Assembly: GCA_019054805.1 (NCBI GenBank)
Contig: JAHQIY010000015.1
Span: 1,372,001 to 1,436,000 of the forward strand
Direction: 5' to 3'
Origin: Brachionus manjavacas
Taxonomy: Eukaryota; Rotifera; Eurotatoria; Ploima; Brachionidae
Length of the DNA: 64,000 nt
The first letter of the stretch is position 1. Each line of letters starts with the position of its first letter. Below the pieces are notes generated by a model, which worked only from the letters and a program-made list of their open reading frames with translations, was not told the origin of the DNA and searched no databases. This document shows positions 47,192 through 56,376 of this stretch, in pieces. A program made the position numbers and the translations under genes.

Positions 47192-48196
47192 ATGAGCCAA
47201 AAAGAAAATTATGTGGAGCCCGAGCTCAACATCGATGAGATTGACAAGAAGATCAACCGCAAAAATTCCAAAATAAAGACCCGCTATGTAGAAGAGCTCA
47301 AAGAATACTTGGGAAAGATCAAAAAAGATAACGATGATGCGAATGTGTCAGCAAAAATTTTCAAAAAAACCATCAATGAAGAAGACGATGAATCAAGCAA
47401 TAATAATGAGTATAGGTATTCGAATATTAGTGATGAAATAGACAACACTTTTAGCTACTTGAACGATTCGTCATATAGCTCGGATCAAGATGACACATTG
47501 GTGCAGGAGAATTTTTTCAACTTTGTGAAAGACCAAAAAGATGATGACTTCTATAAAGAATTGAGCAAAATACTGGAAAAGTTTCCGAAACGTCCCAAAT
47601 ATGTAGTTGAGCCCAAGGTTCGCTCCAGTCTGACAAACTCGAGAAAAAATGATCAAATAGAAGAGGAAATTTTTATGAACAATTACCGCAAAACTTTGCA
47701 AGATAAATTGCAATCGGATGAAATTGACCAAGAGGTAAAAAGAGTCAAGGAGTTTTTCGACTGGTTGGCCGCAAACCATGGGATTTTCTTGTTTAAAAAA
47801 AAAGAAAATAATCTTGTTGTGAACATATTTCATCCGAATGCAAGCGAAAATAAATTTGCAGACAACCCGAAAAGTGTTATCTATAAGCCAGTTGATGAAG
47901 GTACAAGTGGGAAAAATCTTGAGCTAAAAATTTATTTTGATTCGAAAAAATACAAAAATTTGCTGGACATCGATCAATTGGATCTGTTTTTGACCGATCC
48001 GAATGACAGTGAAATGCTCAAGACAAAGAAAAATGAAAATGAGCAGGAAATAAGTTCTAATGATGAGCCAAATGACAAAATGGATGAGCAACCTTCAGAA
48101 AATAATGTCTTTAACAGGCTTCAAAAAATCAATCCGTTCAAACGGATTAGAAGCTTTAATCTCAACCAGATGAATGTTTTTCGTCAAAAAAAATAG
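47192..48196 (+). CDS. Array gene 4, single exon (334 aa)
   Basis: Uninterrupted 1005-nt frame; I start at the first ATG (47192). Highly charged: the N-terminal half is acidic with a D/S/N-rich stretch. YVEELKEYLGKIKK (about 30) is the array's helical motif, and DDDFYKELSKILEKF is a second copy. EFFDWLAANHGIFLFKKKE leads into the shared module NLVVNIFHP through KNLELKIYFDSKKYKN to LDLFLTDPND (about 205-270). The protein ends in a basic tail FNRLQKINPFKRIRSFNLN, which resembles the basic C-terminus of gene 1 (FERNLKRTKSSNSINLN). This pairing of the module with a basic tail suggests genes 1 and 4 share a C-terminal ancestor. Function unknown. Confidence 0.82.
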   Translation: MSQKENYVEPELNIDEIDKKINRKNSKIKTRYVEELKEYLGKIKKDNDDANVSAKIFKKTINEEDDESSNNNEYRYSNISDEIDNTFSYLNDSSYSSDQDDTLVQENFFNFVKDQKDDDFYKELSKILEKFPKRPKYVVEPKVRSSLTNSRKNDQIEEEIFMNNYRKTLQDKLQSDEIDQEVKRVKEFFDWLAANHGIFLFKKKENNLVVNIFHPNASENKFADNPKSVIYKPVDEGTSGKNLELKIYFDSKKYKNLLDIDQLDLFLTDPNDSEMLKTKKNENEQEISSNDEPNDKMDEQPSENNVFNRLQKINPFKRIRSFNLNQMNVFRQKK

Positions 48197-49580
48197 TTAA
48201 ATGTGATACAAATAGCTGGATACAAATTTTTTTGATTAGATAAAATTTCAAATAAATTGTTGATAATAGAATAGAATTTTTTTTTGAGGATTTTTTTTTC
48301 ATAAAAAAAAGAAAAATGGACAATTAGTTCCAAAAATGAAAACTCTTTTTTTATTTTAAATATTTGATTTTTAAAGGATACTAAAGTTTAATTAGAAAAA
48401 ATTAAAGTTAATATTGATGGAATCTTGAATTGATGATCAATTCAAAATATCAAAATGAAGTTTTTAAATTAAAAAAAATTGGAAAAGTTTATTAGAAAAT
48501 TTTTTTTATTTTTTTAAATTTACCTAACATGTAAAGCTTGTTACATTAAAATTCTCTAAATTAATTCAAAGATTAATTTTGATATCTAAAGATAAACTCA
48601 TTGAATAGAAGTGATATTTTGAATTGATCATCAATTTCATGATGCCAAATTGATTTGTATTTTTTTAATGCAAAAAATATTTTTTATTAAACTTTTCCAA
48701 TTTTTTTTAAATTTAAAAACTTCATCTTGTATTATAATTTATTGTATTTTAATAATTTTATTGAATTTTTGTAAAAAAATTTGCACTTAATAGTAAATTT
48801 AGTTAAAAAATAGGAAATAATTACACAAAAATAAAATTGAATAACATCCAAGGGGAATTTATCAAATAATAGTTTTCACATAATAATTTTCAAATTATTC
48901 CAAATTAAACCCTTGTCGTAGCTTATTATTGTTAAACAACTGAAGTTAAAAATACTTATGCAATTGAAAAAAAAGGGAAAAATTAATAATAAATAATTAT
49001 TCCAATTTTAAGATTTTCGAGTCTTTGAAATATCACGTGAACTTAAATATTACAATTCTTTTTTTCACTAATCCATATTCCTCACCGGAAAAAGTGAGTA
49101 ATGTTGAATTAATGACATCATTTTGAAAATGGTGATTGTGACTTATCTTAAAAAAAAAATTTTTAATCTTGACCAAAATATTAAGATTTATTATTTTTGA
49201 TAACTTTTATTTAATCAACTAATAGATGAAATAAAAAATCTATTATTTGAAAACTAATTTTTCATTAAGTGTAGACGAATCTTCACTACAAAAGAGTGTG
49301 GATTGGTCAACATGTTGCCAAGAACCAATTTATTGTTTTTGAATTGTTTTTGAAGAAAATTGGCCTACAGAATATACTAATAACTTGCTAAATTTAAAAA
49401 TTAGGTTGATTGAATATTTTTTCGAATTTCTAATTAAAAAAGATTCTATTTAATTAGCAAAATTTAAAATTAAAATGAATTAAAGTGTTTTTGTGTAAAA
49501 ATTTATTTTTTTAAAAAGCAAAAAAAAAACAATATTTTTGTGTCTACATTTCAAATGAAAAAAATTATTCCAATTATAGC
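48197..49580. other. Intergenic, array gene 4 to PGAP2, with long inverted repeat
   Basis: Two-part inverted repeat. 48431-48451 pairs with 48612-48633 (GATGATCAATTCAAAATATC). 48455-48491 pairs with 48688-48725 (GAAGTTTTTAAATT and TTGGAAAAGTTTA words). The parts are interleaved rather than nested symmetrically, as if a fold-back was partly rearranged. No coding content. The rest is A/T-rich. Confidence 0.6.
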
Positions 49581-50423
49581 CTAGTCCAATTTTTTTTCTA
49601 ATAAATTTAGTTTCAAAATTTTTTTTGACAAATTTAGATCATAAAAAATAAGTGAATGATAAAAGATATTTGCTAATACAGTAAAGTACTCCATTAGAGA
49701 AAAAAAAGAGTAAACAAATGGCTCACAATACCTGTTGTGACGAATATAAAAATATAATGACATCAACAAACAAGACAAATAAACACAAAAAGTTCCGATT
49801 TTGAGTTTAAGAGATATTTTTTCCTCATTTTTTCGATGATTGAAAGCTTCTTCTCTGGGCCAGTAGTATGTACAAATAGAAACTAACATATACAACGAGG
49901 AAGTTATCAAAAAAATTATAAAACTAATCATATGAATTAAAAATATTTCTACAGATGAAACATAAGTCAAAATTAATAGAGAAGTCAATTCTATGTTATG
50001 AAACATAAAAGCAATTTTTACAATTAAAATATACAAATCAGCATTTTTCATCGATTGTCCTTTATCTTTGTAGTACTTTTTGTAGTACACAAACGAGATT
50101 AGATACCTCGGAAACGAGTCAATACCAATACAAAGTCTCCATAAAGTGTTCTGAGGATAAAATGTGCTGATGCATGCAGAAATGGAAGGCAAAAAATTAA
50201 ATACGCCACAGTGAGTTTCGTTTGCTTGATCAAAATCTTTGAAAATTGATAAAAAAATGCACAACAAAAAAGCACCCAAAGGTAAGCACAATCCAAAGTA
50301 GCACAAATATTTGAAATTTAAGTCTATTGCTGAAAAAACTAAATTAAGCAAATAAATTTTTAAACACTTTTAAATACCTTTGAATGATCTGGTTTCTAGT
50401 TTAACCATTTGATGTTTCTCCAT
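49581..50423 (-). CDS. PGAP2: Post-GPI attachment to proteins factor 2
   Basis: Golgi multi-pass membrane protein (FRAG1 family) needed for fatty-acid remodelling of GPI-anchored proteins. Exons 50378-50423 and 49581-50329 join to 795 nt, 264 aa (human about 254). Conserved blocks: THCGVFNFLPSISA, WRLCIGIDSFPRYLISF, NIELTSLLILTYVSSVE, HMISFIIFLITSSLYML, YFIRHNRYCE-like YIRHNRYCEPFVYS, and LEYFTVLANIFYH; all correspond to the PGAP2/FRAG1 core with its several membrane spans. The chosen ATG gives the normal length. The reading frame of exon 1 stays open upstream to about 50520, where a TTTTTTACAG acceptor-like site lies, so an N-terminal extension from a further exon is possible. C-terminus NLLEKKLD. 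Confidence 0.93.
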
Positions 50424-51541
50424 AATCGCAGAGCTTTTACAGCTTATTATTATTAATATTTCTTCTAGATCCTCAATAGCATAAACATAATTTTCTAACC
50501 GAAAATCTTCAGTTTTTAACTGTAAAAACATTACTAACTTTACTTTAAAATTGATTATTTTATCGTAAACAAATTGTTTATTTAAAAAAAGAGTAATTAA
50601 TTAAAATTTATTCTCAATTTGTTTTTGTAATTTTTTTAACCATTAAAATGATAACAATTTTAATCTAAGCTATGGTAGAAAACTTGCGAAAACAAACTCT
50701 AAAAAAATGGATGTCAGTATTACACAATAAATTTAGTAAAATAACCACAAATTTATATAAAATATCAATAGAAATTATATACCGAGCTAGGGCTCCTTCA
50801 GAATAAATTAAAAAAAAATCAAAATAAAGTAAATAAGCTAAAAAAAATGTAAGTTAAGAAGACAAAGATTGTTACATGTGGCACATGTTTACCTAGTTCA
50901 GGTTCTAGGAAAAAAAGAGGAAATAGTAAGGTAGCAATTACACAATGGAGTTGGGTTGGGTATTTTTTTCCGAACATTTAATAAATAAAATAACTGAATT
51001 AATAAAAACATAAAAAATTTAATATATTTTCAATTTTTATCAAATAAAAAAATTTATAAATAAATTTATTTATTTATTTAAGCTCAATAAATTTATTTAA
51101 TTGACATCAAATTAAGTCATTCAATTAGTAAAAGACTCGAAATTCCTTCTAAAAATAGTCAACATTTTTTTAACAGCTAAACAAAATTAAAAAAAAAAAA
51201 CTAGATTAAAATCAAGCTCAATGATATTGGCATGAATATACCATTGAACAACAAGCCAAAGCGAGGAGCAAAAAAGAAAACAAGATCGTGTATATATCGT
51301 GTATAACATCAACCAGCGGACTGTATTCAGAACGAAAAAAATGCCATACTTGAATCTGAAGATTCGGAAAAAGAACTTGAACACAAGCCGAATGATGCAG
51401 CTTTATTAATAGAGAATATTTGTCAAACTCGTAATACTCAAATGACGAAAAAAAGAGGTTTTTATTTTTTATTGTTTTTTTAGTTTTTAAAAGATTTTTT
51501 TTAATTTTTTTTTCAATACAAAAAAAAACATACAAACAAAT
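50424..51541. other. Intergenic, PGAP2 to retrotransposon
   Basis: A 44-codon ORF (50671-50805, plus) ends inside a 30-bp sequence that recurs inverted at 9461-9490. Several minus ORFs at 51187-51535 look like the non-coding 3' flank of the retrotransposon. No gene supported. Confidence 0.45.
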
Positions 51542-52147
51542 TTAATATTTGCTTCCTTTATTTAAATATTGCATAAAGTACGTTTTGTATATCAAATCAA
51601 ATTTTTCAAATTCATTAATAAAACGATTAAAAATCAAATTTATATTGATATCTACTCTAGTTTTGAAAAAAATTTCATTTTGATAAAGATCATCCAGAAT
51701 CAATCGATTAATAAACTTTGAAAAGAAATAACTAAATGTCAACTCTCCGTAGATTGTATTGAATTTGCATTTATCCGGCACTAACAGTTCATTTAGTGAT
51801 CCTAAATTGTAGCTGAAAGGTAATTCATTTTTGAAGTTGAATTTATTACGAATGTTCTTTGGTGTTAATAGTTTATTAAATATACCACGAATAAATGTAC
51901 AAAAACGTTTTAAAATTCAATGTTGGAAACAAGATAAATTAAATTCACTTAAAAAAATATTGAACGAGCTAAAATCATTTGAACATACATTGATTGTAGG
52001 TATTAGCTAAATTTTGTATTGATTCTTTTGGGAAATAAATTAACAACGTTGAACAGTATTCAAAATACGGCAAAATGAAAGTTTTGAAGAGTTGAATTTT
52101 TACATTAAATGAAAGGTAAAAAAGTCTAATATAAAGTTTGATAGTCT

Positions 52148-52620
52148 TTAATGAATATGTTGTCTAAAGGAACCAATTTGGCTTGTAAAATGTAATTTAT
52201 TATCTACTGTTACCCCCAGGATCCTAAAGGAATCAACAACTTCTACATGATTGGAATCTATCAAAATACTTTCTGGCTGGTAGAAACCTCTCTTTTTTGT
52301 GATAAACATAATTTTTGTTTTAGACCAATTGATGTCCAATCTATTAAAACAACACCAATCTGTTAAGGTACCAATTGAGTTTGTAAATCTCTTTATAAGA
52401 TTTTCACAATTTTCATCAGCTAAGTAGAGTGTTGTATCATCAGCAAAGAGCGAACACATAAAATCAACATACTATACCAAATCATTTATAAAAATCAAGA
52501 AGAAAAGTGGACCCAGCACGCTACCTTGCGGCACTCCATATTTAATTTCTTTTGAATTACATAAATTATTTTTATGAGATCTCATTGAAAAATAATTTTC
52601 CAAAAGTTTCATCGAAAATT
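52148..52620 (-). pseudogene. Reverse transcriptase core of the retrotransposon
   Basis: Contains the palm motifs in order: YGVPQGSVLGP, an aliphatic FINDLV segment, FADDTTLYLA with the catalytic Asp pair, then WCCFNRLDINWSKTKIMF and FRILGVTVDNKL. One in-frame TAG separates FINDLV from the FADD part, and the next frame break lies near 52150 before the thumb (ILDFFTFHL). The upstream palm with the first catalytic Asp is deleted, so no active enzyme could be made. Confidence 0.88.
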
Positions 52621-53256
52621 CATTAAAGCCATAATATTTGATTTAATGCAAGAGTATTTTTTGTAGTATTCTGCATCAGGGAAATCAGGTGGTTTATAAC
52701 TAATAATAAAATTTACATTCTTTTTTTGAATTTTGAGCTGAACGAAAATATTTTCCATTTTTTTATTTTGTGTACTGTATTTGTTTACAAACAGCCCATT
52801 TTTTATAAATACAAGTAATCAACCACCATAAGTATTACAATCACGTCTGAACGTTGAATATATATGATAACGTTGAATACTATGTGTATGTTACTTTCCC
52901 CTCAAGTTTAGTCTCATTTAGAAAAAATAAATCAAACGAATAAAATATTAAACGAGTTTAGAAAAGTTCTAAAATTTGATGAATTTCAGCAATACAACTT
53001 TCAAGATTATTAATATTTAAGTGCAACAATGCTAAACAATTGTTTCTCGATGAGTTTTGGTAGAATTTTATATGTACCAATCGTCCAACTTTTTATCTTT
53101 TTCATGGACTGAAAAGCCTTTTTTAAAAGAATAAATAATTTATTAATCAAGACTGGATCGGAATTAAAAACGGAGTCTAAGTGATTCATCGTCGTACTAT
53201 GTAAATTAAAGACAACTAATGACCAGTTACCATTATTGCAAATTGGAAAGAAAATA

Positions 53257-53989
53257 ACGTAAAGGTCCGATAAATATGACATGTCACTAACAAATTTAGT
53301 GACATGTAATATTTGAGTGAACACTGATTTTTAAAATTGAAATATTCGCTTTTAGTGACATGCAACAAAAAGCGAATATGCATAAATATTGCTATTTTTT
53401 ATGAAAATATTGCTCTGGTTTAGTGACATGTTTTTAACTCATGTAATTGACACATTATTTATAATAAATAATTTAAGATAAAAGTTTTTTTACGAAAAAT
53501 ATATTTTATTTGAATTGAATTGAATTTTTTAATGTATTATAGTTTTAAAAACAAGTAAAAAATGTACAAAAATTCATAATATATTGGAATCTTATTAAGT
53601 CTAAAAAAACAAGAACGGATGAAGTTAACAAATCTTGGAACGAGTAAAAAAAGTTGGACCACATTTAAGTTGAATTTTAAAAGTTAAACTAACTACAATT
53701 TTTACAATAGAATGAGTCATTAGGCTTAAAGCCTCTTATAAAGCCGAAAGAGTTTATTTTTCAAAAAAAAAGAAGTTGATTTTTAAATTAACATGGGTTA
53801 AAAACATGTCATTAAACCCGAGCAATATTTTCATAAAAAATAGCAATATTTATGCATATTCGCTTTTTGTTATATGTCACTAAAAGCGAATATTTCAATT
53901 TTAAAAATCAGTGTTCACTCAAATATTACATGTCACTAAAATAGGGTACTCTGTTTTAGTGACATGTCATATTTATCGGACCATTACGT
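53257..53989. mobile_element. Tc1/mariner-type fold-back element (TA target duplication) inside the retrotransposon
   Basis: Left arm 53257-53448 and right arm 53786-53989 are long inverted copies; ends are ACGTAAAGGTCCGATAAATA and its near-exact complement. The dinucleotide TA flanks both ends (53255-53256 and 53990-53991). Removing the element and one TA joins the C48-like reading frame of the host retrotransposon in phase, which confirms the boundaries. The arms carry repeated TTTAGTGACATG words in both orientations, likely transposase-binding sites. The core of about 340 bp has no ORF, so it is non-autonomous. The element is younger than the retrotransposon it broke. Confidence 0.9.
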
Positions 53990-54299
53990 TAATGTCTGGG
54001 TTACTTTCAAATATTTTATGCTTTAAGAACCATAAGTTAATATCCTTTTGTGATAAAATCAACAATTGTATCAATTCAATTTATTATCAGGCTCAAGTCT
54101 AATTAAATCAATTTTTTTACCTGTATATCATCTAATTTTGAAATATTACCCCATTTTTAAAAATGTATAAATTTGAACCATCCAAAGTTATAATAATTGT
54201 GTCATTACTGAACAATTTTTCCTCAGTTGAGTTCATTTTTGGCAAAGATGGATGATCAACAGTGGTGATGTTGTACAAAGGTGTGCGCTTTTTTGCTCC

Positions 54300-54660
54300 A
54301 GTCATGTTTTTGTTGATTGCAGCTTTGGTCGCACTGGAAAGTTTACCGTCAGTAGTTGTAATCAGGCTTTTTTTATTTAGCCGCATTGGGATGTCTGGGC
54401 TCAGCTTTTGTAATTATGCTTTTGTTGATTACAGCTTTAGTCTGACTGGGATGTTTTGACTTAGTTTCTGTTGTCTGGTTCTGGTTGACTACAATTTTGG
54501 TTGAACTTTCTTTAGCTTTAGCTGCACTGGAAAAACTGGAGTCAGCTATTTTGGTGATTGTCCTATGAATTTTAGTTTTGGTCACACTGGAACATCTGGA
54601 CTCAGATCTTGTAGTCTTGCTCTTGTTGACTTTAGCTTTGGCCGCACTGGAATGTCTCTT
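54300..54660 (-). repeat. Degenerate tandem repeat of about 80 bp encoding a K/S/T-rich tract
   Basis: Around five imperfect units recognisable by CTTTAG(C/T)T(G/T)(T/C)(A/C)GC(A/C)CTGGAA on the plus strand. On the minus strand they encode segments like SSAAKAKESSTKIVVNQNQT and AVINKSIITKAEPRHPNAAK. It forms the N-terminal region of the retrotransposon ORF, upstream of the C48-like part. Similar basic low-complexity leaders often serve RNA binding (inference). Confidence 0.7.
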
Positions 54661-54720
54661 TTTTTTTACTTAAATTTTTTTTTTTAAGTCAAGTCATAAA
54701 TTAGACTTTAATAAAACATT

Positions 54721-55332
54721 TTCTAGGTTTCTATAGCGCATCTAATCTTTGCGCTAATCTTTTTATTCCTATTATTTATTACCTTTTCCAATTTTAATAA
54801 AAAAAATTTAAAAATTTAAAAATTTTGGCTCATTTACCATATTTTATAATAAATATTTTAAAATTCTCGGACCAATTTGACAATGTAATTTTTATATTGG
54901 GTCATGCTTTGGATGAAAACTTAAATTTTTATCTAATTTTTTTTTATCAATATCTATTTAATTCAATGTTAAAAAACATTTATTGAAAATAAAAATATTT
55001 TTAAATCAATTTTGAGTCGAAGCAGTGTAAAAATTCAAACATCCAGAAAATATCAAAAAATAGATATCCAGTTAAATTCAAATCCCAATTTTTAATACAA
55101 TTAAAAAAAATGACAGAGAAAATTCGATGCGTTTAAACCAAGGTTGAAAAATATTTATTTTTAATTAAAAAATTAATTAAAAAAAAAAATTAATTTGTGT
55201 AAAACTAGACTAACATTTACGCTGTTTTTATGTTCGTTCAGAAATATTAAATCTAATGAAATATTACCAAATTTGAATTATATAATTTCAATTATTTGAA
55301 AGCATTATTGAGAAACTTTCGTGGATTTCATA
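54721..55332. other. Intergenic, retrotransposon to ACP1
   Basis: A/T-rich; presumed promoter of ACP1 near its end. No feature recognised. Confidence 0.5.
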
Positions 55333-55908
55333 ATGACAAAGCACAGTGTACTTTTTGTTTGTTTAGGTAAAAATTTATAAATAAAGCAAGATAAACTCAA
55401 TTATTTTAATTTTTTAATGTTTTAGGAAATATATGCCGATCGCCTATGGGTGAGGCAATACTTCATGATCTCGCAACTAAACAAGGAGTTCGGGATAACT
55501 GGCTCATAGACTCCGCAGGTACTGGTGGGCATGAGGCCGGCAGTAAGATTTACGGAGGTGCTCAACGAGTTCTGAAAAAATACGGAATTAATTACGAACA
55601 TATAGCTAGACAAGTAGTTTTTTTATTTTTGGAATTATCAAATATATTTTTGACTTGAAAAGATTACACCGCAAGATTTCGACAAGTTCGATCTCATCCT
55701 GGGTTTTGATGTGGACAACATACGAAATCTGGAAAGAATAAAACCAAAGAATAGCAAAGCTGAAATAAAATTAGTCAATTTCTTTAACGAAAAGCGAAAG
55801 AACAAAAACATTGAGGATCCATGGTATCCTGACACCAACCAAGCATTCGAAGCTGTCTATACGGACTGTCTTGAAGCCTGCAAAACCTTACTCAACGAAT
55901 ACAAATAG
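55333..55908 (+). CDS. ACP1: Low-molecular-weight protein tyrosine phosphatase
   Basis: Cytosolic phosphatase of phosphotyrosine and small phosphomonoesters. Exons 55333-55366, 55426-55613 and 55663-55908 join to 468 nt, 155 aa (human 158). The P-loop VCLGNICRSPMGE, carrying the C-x5-R-S catalytic signature, is split by intron 1 between Leu and Gly. LIDSAGTGG follows, then ITPQDFDKFDLILGFD, and the general-acid loop reads DPWYPD. All catalytic residues are present: Cys and Arg of the P-loop and Asp of DPW. Both introns are about 50-60 bp with GT-AG ends. Stop at 55906-55908. Confidence 0.97.
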
Positions 55909-56062
55909 ACATTTAATTAAATTTTATTCAATCTATAAATTAAGATTTATTTATTTTGAAAAAAAAAATATTTTTATTAAGATTCAAGATTTTAAACTCT
56001 TGTATTCTAAATTTGAATTTAGGTTAATTTTTAATTTAAAACCAAAACTTTTTTTTTAGATA

Positions 56063-56302
56063 ATGGGTAATTCACAGGCTCCAAATGTAAATTCTGCACC
56101 TGTAGAAAAGAAGCAGTGCGAGTCGGACTCGTGCAAACTTGAACAAAAACCAAAGACAGAGCAAAAATTGAAGCCGTGTTGTGCGTGTCCAGAGACCAAA
56201 AAAGCACGTGATGCGTGCATTATGGAAAAAGGCGAAGAAAACTGCAAAGATCTGATCGAAGCACACAAAGAATGCATGAGAAAGCTTGGTTTTAATGTTT
56301 GA
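56063..56302 (+). CDS. COX17: Cytochrome c oxidase copper chaperone
   Basis: Mitochondrial intermembrane-space copper carrier that hands Cu(I) to SCO1 and COX11 for cytochrome c oxidase assembly. The [21 protein letters not shown] core has the copper-binding CC pair and the first CX9C; the second CX9C is completed by [13 protein letters not shown]. The whole C-terminal half is nearly identical to the vertebrate protein. The N-terminal 37 residues are hydrophilic, somewhat longer than human, and contain two additional cysteines. The coding region is one exon. A TTTTTTTTAG acceptor sits 3 nt before the ATG, so the 5' UTR is either cis-spliced or receives a trans-spliced leader. It lies 155 bp after ACP1 on the same strand. 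Confidence 0.97.
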   Translation: MGNSQAPNVNSAPVEKKQCESDSCKLEQKPKTEQKLKPCCACPETKKARDACIMEKGEENCKDLIEAHKECMRKLGFNV

Positions 56303-56376
56303 ATGAATTTTTTAACTATTTAATTTTTTATTATTAAATTCTTAATTAAAATAAAAAAATGAAAAAACAAAAGAGT

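Larger units (their letters stand above)
51542..54720 (-). mobile_element. Decayed non-LTR retrotransposon with Ulp1/C48-like protease, endonuclease and reverse transcriptase
   Basis: Minus strand, 5' to 3'. 54720-54130: Lys/Ser/Thr-rich low-complexity region with degenerate repeats. 54120-53040: C48-like region (IFFPICNNGNWSLVV, MNHLDSV), interrupted by the 733-bp element at 53257-53989. About 53040-52650: start of an apurinic-type endonuclease domain (LALLHLNINNL, FFLNETKL, NTYGG, IISYKPPDFPDAEYYK). 52640-51542: reverse transcriptase from the YGF-N motif through YGVPQGSVLGPLFFLI, FADDTTLYLA and the thumb. The end of the endonuclease and the start of the reverse transcriptase are missing at about 52640. 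Several stops and frameshifts show it is dead. The RT and APE-type endonuclease place it among CR1/Jockey/L2-like elements; finer placement needs a tree. Confidence 0.85.

Noticed and set aside
51187-51535. Minus-strand ORFs downstream of the RT
   Set aside because: They lie after the RT stop in probable 3' untranslated sequence and show no known domain.
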